Assembly: GCA_031284665.1 (NCBI GenBank)
Contig: JAITXR010000050.1
Coordinates: forward strand, 1-5,859
DNA length: 5,859 nt
Reading direction: 5' to 3'
DNA from: Paludibacter sp.
GTDB lineage: Bacteria; Bacteroidota; Bacteroidia; Bacteroidales; Paludibacteraceae
Position numbers and translations under genes: made by a program
In this document: positions 1-4,491 of the stretch, piece by piece
How the letters are laid out: each line of letters begins with the position of its first letter
How positions within the stretch are numbered: the first letter of the stretch is position 1
The notes under the pieces: generated by a model
Told to the model about the DNA's origin: nothing
What the model saw: only the letters and a program-made list of their open reading frames with translations
Database searches by the model: none

Positions 1-86
1 GGTATCTCGCCAACCGCCAATGGCTCGACAATGTTACAAGTGGTGCTTATCAATCGTACTACGAGCAGCAATATTTAAATAGTTAA
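1..86 (+). CDS. C-terminal fragment of an unidentified protein (5' end outside window)
   Basis: Frame 3 of the plus strand is open from the window edge to a TAA at 84-86 and reads YLANRQWLDNVTSGAYQSYY followed by EQQYLNS. The composition (aromatic residues, Gln/Asn/Ser tail, Trp) looks like genuine protein, whereas the other two plus frames give unconvincing sequence rich in Cys and Arg. The gene runs toward xseA, so the two genes are convergent and share the spacer 87-271. Only 27 residues are visible, there is no recognisable motif, and I assign no function. The alternative is that this is a chance open stretch; the natural-looking residue mix makes a real gene end more likely. Confidence 0.5.
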   Translation, partial: YLANRQWLDNVTSGAYQSYYEQQYLNS

Positions 87-142
87 TAGTTTGTAGTTTA
101 TAGCGCGCAAGGATATACGGCAAACGTAAGCGCTCTTTTATG

Positions 143-231
143 TGAACAGAAAGATAATAAGACAAGAAGACACAAAGAATAGTGATTAACGATAAGTGAT
201 AAGTGATTAATTTCCAAATTAGTAGTCTTTT
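143..231 (+). repeat. Dispersed intergenic repeat, copy A
   Basis: Positions 143-198 align with 4179-4232: both begin TGAACA, contain CAAGAAGA (163-170 and 4199-4206), and carry the identical 13-mer AGTGATTAACGAT (181-193 and 4215-4227) followed by WAGTG. The end of the copy, CCAAATTAGTAGT at 214-226, is found again at 3193-3205, followed in both places by a T-rich CTTTT or ATTTT. The same words in three spacers show a repeat family rather than unique sequence. No transposase or terminal inverted repeat is visible here. Confidence 0.65.
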
Positions 232-232
232 C

Positions 233-252
233 GTGCACCGTTTACCGTGCAC
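233..252. other. Small GTGCAC hairpin, possible transcription end of convergent genes
   Basis: GTGCAC at 233-238 and again at 247-252 can pair across an 8-base loop (CGTTTACC). As GTGCAC is itself a palindrome, the same bases also form a direct repeat (CGTGCACC at 232-239 and 246-253). It lies between two convergent genes, which suits a bidirectional terminator, but there is no clean T-run after it on either strand, so the role is uncertain. Confidence 0.3.
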
Positions 253-256
253 CCAA

Positions 257-283
257 ATTAACCATTAACCATTAATCATTAAT
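257..283. repeat. 7-bp tandem repeat (ATTAACC/ATTAATC) overlapping the xseA stop
   Basis: Four units in a row: ATTAACC 257-263, ATTAACC 264-270, ATTAATC 271-277 and a partial ATTAAT 278-283. The xseA stop codon (272-274) and its last two full codons (Asn, Asp) lie inside the array, so the extreme C-terminus of XseA is encoded by repeat sequence. A related run of ATTAATC-like words occurs at 3211-3245. Confidence 0.7.
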
Positions 284-1519
284 AATTGCTTTTTCCACTA
301 CACTTTCTACTGAGCCATCGGGCAGAAAGGTCAAAAGTTTATCGCCTTTTTGCAGGTTTTTTACCGATGTCAATCGTGCGCCGTTTACTATTGTGATACT
401 GTAACCGTGTTTTAGCAGAAACGATGGCGAGTGTGATTCTATTTTTTGTTCTATCGTGTGCAGGCGGTTACGCTCGTTCAACGCTCGTATTCTTAACGCC
501 GAACTAAGAGTTTGCTTTTGGCGTTCCAAAATCAGAAATTTAGAATTTATTTGATTTTTGAGCGTTTGGCGAATTTTCCACTTTGTCTGTTCTAAATTAT
601 ATTGCTGATTATCAATAATTGAATTTACAATTTGATAAATTTTTTGTCCGGCATCGTCAATATTTTCATCCGCATTTCGCAGCAATTGCAGTAACATTTC
701 GGCGGCGGCAGTCGGAGTTTTGACCGAAGTATGCGCCACCATATCGAGTATCGAAACGTCGCGTTGATGCCCAATAGCCGTAATAATTGGCAATGGAAAT
801 TGGCAACAATTAATAGCCAAATTGTATGAATCAAAACAGGCTAAATCGGTAGTTGCGCCGCCTCCGCGCGTAATAAGTACGGCATCGAACAAATTCTCGT
901 GCCGAAAAACTTTGTCGAGTGCCGCAATAATCGACCCCTCCGCCTGCTCGCCCTGCATAACGGCAGGAAACAGTTTAAGATAAAATGCAAATCCATCCGG
1001 ATTGTTGGTAATTTGATGTACAAAATCGTCGTATCCGGCTGCTGTTGCCGAAGTAATCACCGCTATGCGCTGAGGAAGAGCCGGAAATTTCAAACTTCGA
1101 TTCATTTCCGCCACGCCTTCGCTTTCGAGTTGCCGAATAATTTTTATTCTCCGCGCGGCAAGTTCGCCGACTGTAAACGAAGGTTCTATATCCTTGATAT
1201 TCAAACTAAAACCGTAAATTTCGTGATATTCAATCGTTACGGCAACTAACACATTTAATCCTGCGCGCAAATTTTCGCCGGTATTACTTTCGAAATATGG
1301 TTTTAGAATTTTATACGTATTTGCCCAGATATTGGCATTGCTGCGCGCTTTTATACGGTCGTCGCTTTCGTCTTTTTCCACAAGTTCCAAATAGCAATGT
1401 CCGCCTGCTCGCTCGCTCAAAGTGCTAATTTCGGCTCGCACCCAGACGGCTGCCGAAAAATTGTATTTTACTGCCTGTTTTACTTTTGAAGTAAGTTCAA
1501 ATAGCGATATGGATTCCAT
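272..1519 (-). CDS. xseA: Exodeoxyribonuclease VII large subunit
   Basis: 415 residues, a little shorter than the 456 of E. coli XseA. The enzyme, with the small subunit XseB, degrades single-stranded DNA to oligonucleotides in the cytoplasm and serves in repair. Seen in order: an N-terminal OB-fold-like domain (about 1-112, starting SLFELTSKVKQAV, with VWVRAEIS), the linker FTVGELAARR (115-124), then the catalytic domain with PQRIAVITSATAAGYDDF (149-166), RGGGATTDLACFDSYNLA (218-235), IGHQRD (249-254, matching the family's GHxxD motif) and HTSVKTPTAAAE (263-274). Residues about 285-365 are helical, charged and probably coiled coil, where the family binds XseB; the tail HGYSITIVNG...GDKLLTFLPDGSVESVV is the usual C-terminal segment. 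The ATG abuts the protease stop (TAAATG), which fixes the start and suggests translational coupling. No xseB follows in the window. Family identity is very secure. Confidence 0.97.
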   Translation of the reverse strand: MESISLFELTSKVKQAVKYNFSAAVWVRAEISTLSERAGGHCYLELVEKDESDDRIKARSNANIWANTYKILKPYFESNTGENLRAGLNVLVAVTIEYHEIYGFSLNIKDIEPSFTVGELAARRIKIIRQLESEGVAEMNRSLKFPALPQRIAVITSATAAGYDDFVHQITNNPDGFAFYLKLFPAVMQGEQAEGSIIAALDKVFRHENLFDAVLITRGGGATTDLACFDSYNLAINCCQFPLPIITAIGHQRDVSILDMVAHTSVKTPTAAAEMLLQLLRNADENIDDAGQKIYQIVNSIIDNQQYNLEQTKWKIRQTLKNQINSKFLILERQKQTLSSALRIRALNERNRLHTIEQKIESHSPSFLLKHGYSITIVNGARLTSVKNLQKGDKLLTFLPDGSVESVVEKAIIND

Positions 1520-3121
1520 TTATTCAATAATTATTATTTGAGAATCAACAAAATTTTGACTTTTCAAGCGCACAATATAACAACCTTTTGCTAAATCGGC
1601 AAGCGAAATTTTATCGTTTACATTGTTTTTTGAATAGAGCATTTTCCCATCAACCGAAAAAATATGAACTGTGTTTTCGGATAAATCTTTGGCAATGTGA
1701 AGGCATTTATCGCTTATTGAAAAAAAAAATTTCTTTTCGGGCGAATTATTGTTTTTAGGAGGTAATATGCTGTCGATATTGGTTTTTGCTACTTGAAAAT
1801 CAGGAATGCCGTAACCCGATTGTGCTGTTGGCGAGTCGTAATGATTGGCACTTTTAATAATTGCATCACGAATTGCGGCAACGGAGTAAGTCGCAAAATT
1901 TGCCTTTACATACTGCAAAAACGACGCCACAGCACCCGCAACCAATGGCGTAGCATACGAAGTTCCATTACCCGACGATAGTGTGCCGTTATTATCCACA
2001 AAAACTATTGACGTACCCATTGCCGCAATTTCGGGCTTTATCCGATTGTCGGCTGACGGTCCATACGACGAAAAACTGCTTGGATTGCCTGCCGCCGTAA
2101 CCGCTCCAACGGTAATAATACCGTCGGCATCACCGGGGGAAGTGATATAATGCCACGCAGTGCTACCCTCGTTTCCGGCACTTGAACAAACAATTATGCC
2201 TTTGTGCGAGGCAATAGTGGCAGCACGACTTGCTCTGGAGACCGCGCCGGTCATATCTTGATATTTGAAACTCAGCGAATTATCGGAAGTAAACACGCCA
2301 TATCCAAGCGAAGACGAAATTATTTCGACTCCTGCACTGTCGGCATATTCGGCTGCCGAAACCCAAAAATCTGTTTCAACAGGATATTCGCTCGGAAAAT
2401 ACTCCGAAACTAACAACAGATATTGCGCATCGGGGGCTGAACCAATAAATTGGTCGGACAAATTACCTGCAATAATCGACAATACATTTGCGCCGTGATA
2501 ATGTCCTGCAAAAACATTGGGATTGGAATCCGAAAAATCGCGAGTGCCAAGCAACCTGCCTTCGTTACGCAGCGAATCGAAAGCGTGGTTAACGTCAACA
2601 TGCAAAAAACCGGCATCAATTACTGCCATTTTTACTCCATTGCCACGATAACCCAACGAATGTAAATAATCGGCTTTAATCTGTTGTAACTGAGGAAGTG
2701 TGTTATTGTTGGTTACTCTGGAAATGCCTGATTGTTTGCTCCTTTGCACTCCGTTAGTACTGCCTCGTTTTCCTGTATATTTCACAAAATCAACAAAATG
2801 CAATGTTTCGATTGTGCTTATTTGTGCCGAATCGGTTAACGCCACCGTCAAACCATTCAACCATCGACTTTGCCCAACAATGCGTGCCGAATGGTTTTTT
2901 ACTTGCTCAACATACAGCGGATTAACGGGAAAATCGCTTGAGTCTATTGCAATATTCATTCGTTGCCTGCGAGCAATTGCGTCAGGCGACAAAAACGCAG
3001 GCGCATTGGCAAGCGAAAATGGAGTATTGTTTTTATCGGTCAACTGAACATAAAAATAGTAATCGTCAGCAAAAACCGCAGATACACTAATAATGCTCAA
3101 TATAATAAGTAAGTTTTTCAA
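1520..3121 (-). CDS. Secreted S8 subtilisin-like serine protease with type IX sorting domain
   Basis: Numbering follows the longest ORF (ATG at 3220, 566 residues). Catalytic triad: Asp202 (AVIDAGF), His242 (GHYHGANV) and Ser421 (GNGTSYATPLVAGA), with oxyanion Asn350 (SSAGNEGS). Residues 52-165 between the signal peptide and catalytic domain fit a propeptide (KNNTPFSLANAPAFLSPDAI, later RWLNGLTVALTD). The last ~68 residues (499-566; VHIFSVDGKMLYS, LADLAKGCYIVRL) resemble the type IX secretion C-terminal sorting domain, so I infer Sec export and then type IX export to the surface or medium. I chose the TTG at codon 34 as start: it gives MKNLLIILSIISVSAVFA, a textbook signal peptide, whereas the 33 codons before it are a 9-bp-period repeat plus dispersed-repeat sequence and there is no nearer ATG. 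This gives 533 residues. The stop abuts xseA. Substrate unknown; protease family very secure, start less so. Confidence 0.93.
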   Translation of the reverse strand: MKNLLIILSIISVSAVFADDYYFYVQLTDKNNTPFSLANAPAFLSPDAIARRQRMNIAIDSSDFPVNPLYVEQVKNHSARIVGQSRWLNGLTVALTDSAQISTIETLHFVDFVKYTGKRGSTNGVQRSKQSGISRVTNNNTLPQLQQIKADYLHSLGYRGNGVKMAVIDAGFLHVDVNHAFDSLRNEGRLLGTRDFSDSNPNVFAGHYHGANVLSIIAGNLSDQFIGSAPDAQYLLLVSEYFPSEYPVETDFWVSAAEYADSAGVEIISSSLGYGVFTSDNSLSFKYQDMTGAVSRASRAATIASHKGIIVCSSAGNEGSTAWHYITSPGDADGIITVGAVTAAGNPSSFSSYGPSADNRIKPEIAAMGTSIVFVDNNGTLSSGNGTSYATPLVAGAVASFLQYVKANFATYSVAAIRDAIIKSANHYDSPTAQSGYGIPDFQVAKTNIDSILPPKNNNSPEKKFFFSISDKCLHIAKDLSENTVHIFSVDGKMLYSKNNVNDKISLADLAKGCYIVRLKSQNFVDSQIIIIE

Positions 3122-3193
3122 GTTTTGAAAAGTTTGAGTAGTTTGAATGTTTGAGAATGAAGTTAGAGAAGTTAATGAAGGTAAAGAAGTTAC
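3122..3193. repeat. 9-bp-period degenerate tandem repeat
   Basis: Eight 9-base units fill 3122-3193 exactly: GTTTTGAAA, AGTTTGAGT, AGTTTGAAT, GTTTGAGAA, then TGAAGTTAG, AGAAGTTAA, TGAAGGTAA and AGAAGTTAC. They form two sub-types (AGTTTGA-like, then NGAAGTTA-like). Translated in the protease frame they give tripeptide repeats (TSL PSL TSL TSF SNI QTT QTF QNL). The array ends one base before the candidate TTG start of the protease, so it is more likely leader than coding sequence. Confidence 0.7.
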
Positions 3194-3245
3194 CAAATTA
3201 GTAGTATTTTCACTAATCATTAATCACTAATCGTTAATCACTAAT
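3193..3245 (-). repeat. Dispersed intergenic repeat, copy B (inverted)
   Basis: CCAAATTAGTAGT at 3193-3205 is identical to 214-226. CACTAATCGTTAATCACT at 3225-3242 is the exact reverse complement of the 18-mer at 4215-4232. Between them are further CACTAATCATTAAT words, giving an array of roughly 7 to 14-base periodicity. The copy spans the ATG at 3220, so the start of the longest protease ORF lies within repeat DNA. Confidence 0.7.
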
Positions 3246-3311
3246 TTTTTTAATTTCTTAATTGTTTATTAGCACATTTGCACATTGTTTATTGTGTATT
3301 GTCACATTGTT
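3246..3311. other. AT-rich spacer between DUF4294 gene and protease leader
   Basis: No gene. It contains repeated CACATT words (AGCACATTTGCACATTGTTTA at 3271-3291, then GTCACATTGT at 3301-3310). ATTGTTTATTGT at 3284-3295 is the exact reverse complement of ACAATAAACAAT at 4049-4060, another word shared with the large right-hand spacer. No convincing terminator for the DUF4294 gene is visible, so read-through into the protease is possible. Confidence 0.5.
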
Positions 3312-3911
3312 TCACAACTGCCCTGCCTCCACGAGTAAAATTATCCGTTCCACTACTTTGTCGGTGTCGCTGGCATCGTATTGACTTTTAAGATTTGCCC
3401 CGAAAATTCCTGCAATTCCCTGCCAAAAGAAAGCCGTAAAACCACCTTTATACAGTTTTATCAATTCAAAAGTACTTCTATCGCATTGGCGGTCAACAAG
3501 TTTTATCAGCATTTTCCCTTGACTTACCGTCATTCGTCGAAGGTCGGCTTCGTATTTTTCAAAAACTTCTTTTTGATATTGATTAATAAATTTTTTTTGC
3601 GCTTTTTTGTCCTGTAAATTTTCGAGCGTAGCATTTACCTTTTCAAGTTCCGACGCCACTAAATGCGCGTATGGCAAAGTCCGTTTAACATCTCTGACCG
3701 TTTTCCAAAAAAACTTTTCCTCTTTTTCGTTTTTGTAGAGCAGATTACGCGGGTAAATATAGACTTCGTGCAAAGAGGCAAGATAAAGCGTATCGCCACC
3801 ATCGACCTGATACGTCAAATTTTTTGAATTAACAGTATCGGCAGGATTGATACTACCTGCGAACAAAGCGCTGCACAGAAAAATAAATAATATGAAAAAA
3901 GTTTGTCTCAT
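3312..3911 (-). CDS. DUF4294 family protein with signal peptide
   Basis: A small protein of unknown function, about 199 residues from the preferred start. It matches my memory of the DUF4294 family of Bacteroidota: a DTLYLASLHEVYIYPRNLLYKN-type segment shortly after the signal, then a highly charged helical middle (FFWKTVRDVKRTLPYAHLVASELEK, KKFINQYQKEVFEKYEADLRRMTVSQGKMLIKLVDRQ), then FELIKLYKGGFTAFFWQGIAGIFG and a short tail. The start MRQTFFILFIFLCSALFAGS gives a clear signal peptide, implying export to the periplasm or envelope. The open frame extends 26 codons further to an ATG at 3989, but that adds a Cys- and Lys-rich stretch before the signal and would lie upstream of a likely promoter box. 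No catalytic residues are recognised. It lies 190 bases before the protease start on the same strand; shared function is not shown. Family call moderately sure. Confidence 0.82.
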   Translation of the reverse strand: MRQTFFILFIFLCSALFAGSINPADTVNSKNLTYQVDGGDTLYLASLHEVYIYPRNLLYKNEKEEKFFWKTVRDVKRTLPYAHLVASELEKVNATLENLQDKKAQKKFINQYQKEVFEKYEADLRRMTVSQGKMLIKLVDRQCDRSTFELIKLYKGGFTAFFWQGIAGIFGANLKSQYDASDTDKVVERIILLVEAGQL

Positions 3912-3935
3912 ACCACAGCAGGTAAATTTCTTTTT

Positions 3936-3965
3936 TGTGCAAATATAAATAAATTTCTTTGCACA
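3936..3965 (-). promoter_or_regulatory. Candidate promoter with 8-bp dyad upstream of the DUF4294 gene
   Basis: On the minus strand TATATTTG (complement of 3940-3947) fits the Bacteroidota -7 box TAnnTTTG and lies about 29 bases before the ATG at 3911. The upstream -33 element is poor (TTTCG about 18 bases away). The box is overlapped by one arm of an exact inverted repeat: TGTGCAAA at 3936-3943 and TTTGCACA at 3958-3965, with 14 bases between. A dyad over a -7 box suits an operator for a dimeric regulator. Promoter and operator are both inferred from pattern alone. Confidence 0.4.
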
Positions 3966-3997
3966 CGAAAGTATAAGCGGAAAAAACATAAAATAAT

Positions 3998-4125
3998 GGT
4001 TAATGTACCAATTAAGAAAGTTGAAAATTGAAAATTAAAGAGCGGGGTACAATAAACAATTTGCTAATATGCCAATTAAGAAATGAAGAAATTTAGGAAT
4101 GAAGAAATTAAAGAGCGGTTAATGT
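3998..4125 (+). repeat. Diverged tandem duplication in spacer
   Basis: Three words recur in ordered fashion: GGTTAATGT at 3998-4006 and 4117-4125; CCAATTAAGAAA at 4008-4019 and 4072-4083; AAATTAAAGAGCGG at 4032-4045 and 4105-4118. The two units (4008-4045 and 4072-4118) keep the order CCAATTAAGAAA then AAATTAAAGAGCGG, with different A/G-rich filler, and GGTTAATGT closes the second unit as it opens the first. This points to duplication of a roughly 40 to 70-base module followed by drift. Confidence 0.65.
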
Positions 4126-4159
4126 CCCCATTGTCCCAAAAAGTCCCCATTGTCCCAAA
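4124..4159 (+). repeat. Two-copy 19-bp-period repeat GTCCCCATTGTCCCAAA
   Basis: The 17-mer GTCCCCATTGTCCCAAA occurs identically at 4124-4140 and 4143-4159, separated by AA. Each copy contains an inner GTCCC repeat (GTCCCCATT then GTCCC), so the strand carries four C-runs within 36 bases. It is much more GC-rich than its surroundings. No palindrome and no CRISPR-like spacer pattern. Confidence 0.85.
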
Positions 4160-4178
4160 GAAAAAGAAAGAAATTTTT

Positions 4179-4232
4179 TGAACACGAAGGCAGAAAGGCA
4201 AGAAGATACGAAGCAGTGATTAACGATTAGTG
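4179..4232 (+). repeat. Dispersed intergenic repeat, copy C
   Basis: TGAACACGAAGGCAGAAAGG followed by CAAGAAGATACGAAGC and AGTGATTAACGATTAGTG. It aligns with copy A (143-198), with two short gaps, and its last 18 bases (4215-4232) are an exact inverted match to 3225-3242 (copy B). It ends six bases before the 15-bp hairpin that begins at 4239. Confidence 0.65.
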
Positions 4233-4238
4233 TGAATT

Positions 4239-4271
4239 AAACGTAACACGTTTCAAAAACGTGTTACGTTT
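4239..4271. repeat. Perfect 15-bp inverted repeat with CAA loop
   Basis: AAACGTAACACGTTT at 4239-4253 is the exact reverse complement of AAACGTGTTACGTTT at 4257-4271, with only CAA between. The arms contain nested palindromic words (ACGT). There is no T-run directly after it on either strand, so it is not a standard terminator. It sits among other repeats far from gene starts. It could be a REP-like or miniature palindromic element, or a protein-binding site; I infer the first. Confidence 0.85.
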
Positions 4272-4292
4272 CGCGCACGTTTTTTGTGTGTA

Positions 4293-4356
4293 TCTCCTAC
4301 GGAGAATTGGGGTTTATGGTGTTGCGTTTTCTATTGATATGAAAAACCTACGGTTT
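4293..4356. repeat. Pair of 5-bp hairpins with identical TAC loops
   Basis: TCTCC-TAC-GGAGA (4293-4305) and AAACC-TAC-GGTTT (4344-4356) have different stems but the same loop and the same CC-TAC-GG core. They are separated by 38 bases that include ATTGGGGTT and TATTGATATG. Stems that differ while the loop is kept suggest a modular palindromic element rather than chance. Together with the hairpin at 4239-4271 they may form one composite element of about 118 bases. Confidence 0.6.
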
Positions 4357-4390
4357 ATTTTCACTATTCACTAACAGATGTCCGTTTCTT

Positions 4391-4427
4391 AATCATAGTC
4401 TTCAAGCAATCATATTAAAATCATAGT
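4391..4427 (+). repeat. Three AATCATA words
   Basis: AATCATAGT at 4391-4399, AATCATA at 4408-4414 and AATCATAGT at 4419-4427. They lie just beyond the lpdA terminator. No role can be assigned. Confidence 0.45.
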
Positions 4428-4433
4428 TCAGAC

Positions 4434-4471
4434 AAAAAAAACCTGCTAACTCGCTGGGAATTCGCAGGTTT
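4434..4471 (-). terminator. Rho-independent terminator of lpdA
   Basis: On the minus strand the arms AAACCTGC (complement of 4464-4471) and GCAGGTTT (complement of 4439-4446) form an 8-bp stem around a 17-base loop, and the second arm runs into an unbroken T-run of eight (complement of the A-run at 4434-4441). The stem begins about 20 bases after the lpdA stop. This ends lpdA transcription and argues against co-transcription with the DUF4294 gene. Confidence 0.85.
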
Positions 4472-4491
4472 ATTTAATATTTTAATTTCAA

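Larger units (their letters stand above)
87..271. other. Spacer between convergent genes, repeat-rich, no gene
   Basis: This stretch separates the 3' ends of the left-edge gene and xseA. It holds a weak possible terminator for the plus-strand gene (AGCGC at 102-106 pairing with GCGCT at 130-134, followed by TCTTTTAT), a copy of the dispersed AGTGATTAACGAT repeat, a short GTGCAC hairpin and the start of a 7-bp tandem repeat. The only ORF here, on the minus strand at 34-252, is made of these repeats and overlaps the plus-strand gene end, so I do not call it. Confidence 0.6.
3966..4433. other. Large non-coding spacer downstream of lpdA, repeat-rich
   Basis: No ORF with protein-like content is present on either strand in this stretch of about 470 bases. 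From left to right it holds a duplicated word set (3998-4125), a 19-bp-period tandem repeat (4124-4159), a copy of the dispersed repeat (4179-4232), a perfect 15-bp hairpin (4239-4271), two small hairpins with TAC loops (4293-4305, 4344-4356) and three AATCATA words (4391-4425). The lpdA terminator follows at 4434. A small RNA cannot be excluded, but nothing shows one. Confidence 0.6.

Noticed and set aside
34..252. 72-codon minus-strand ORF (MHGKRCTKRLLIWKLITYHL...)
   Set aside because: It lies wholly in spacer repeats (the AGTGATTAA words read as ITYHLSLIT), overlaps the end of the plus-strand gene, and has no protein-like domain. It is a typical false gene arising from repeat DNA.
899..1249. 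116-codon plus-strand ORF opposite xseA
   Set aside because: It is antisense to the catalytic region of a well-conserved gene and rich in Arg, Cys and Asn, as expected for a shadow frame.
2700..3047. 115-codon plus-strand ORF opposite the protease
   Set aside because: Antisense to the propeptide and early catalytic domain; no domain recognised and no sign of its own start signals.
4124..4159. Possible CRISPR repeat pair
   Set aside because: Only two copies, separated by two bases, so there is no spacer; no cas gene in the window.
4239..4271. Perfect hairpin as a Rho-independent terminator
   Set aside because: No T-run follows immediately on either strand, and lpdA already has a proper terminator at 4434-4471.
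4293..4312. Resemblance of TCTCCTACGGAG to the conserved 16S rRNA ACTCCTACGGGAGG segment
   Set aside because: The match is about ten bases, the flanks do not agree with 16S rRNA, and the segment is better explained as a small hairpin with a TAC loop.
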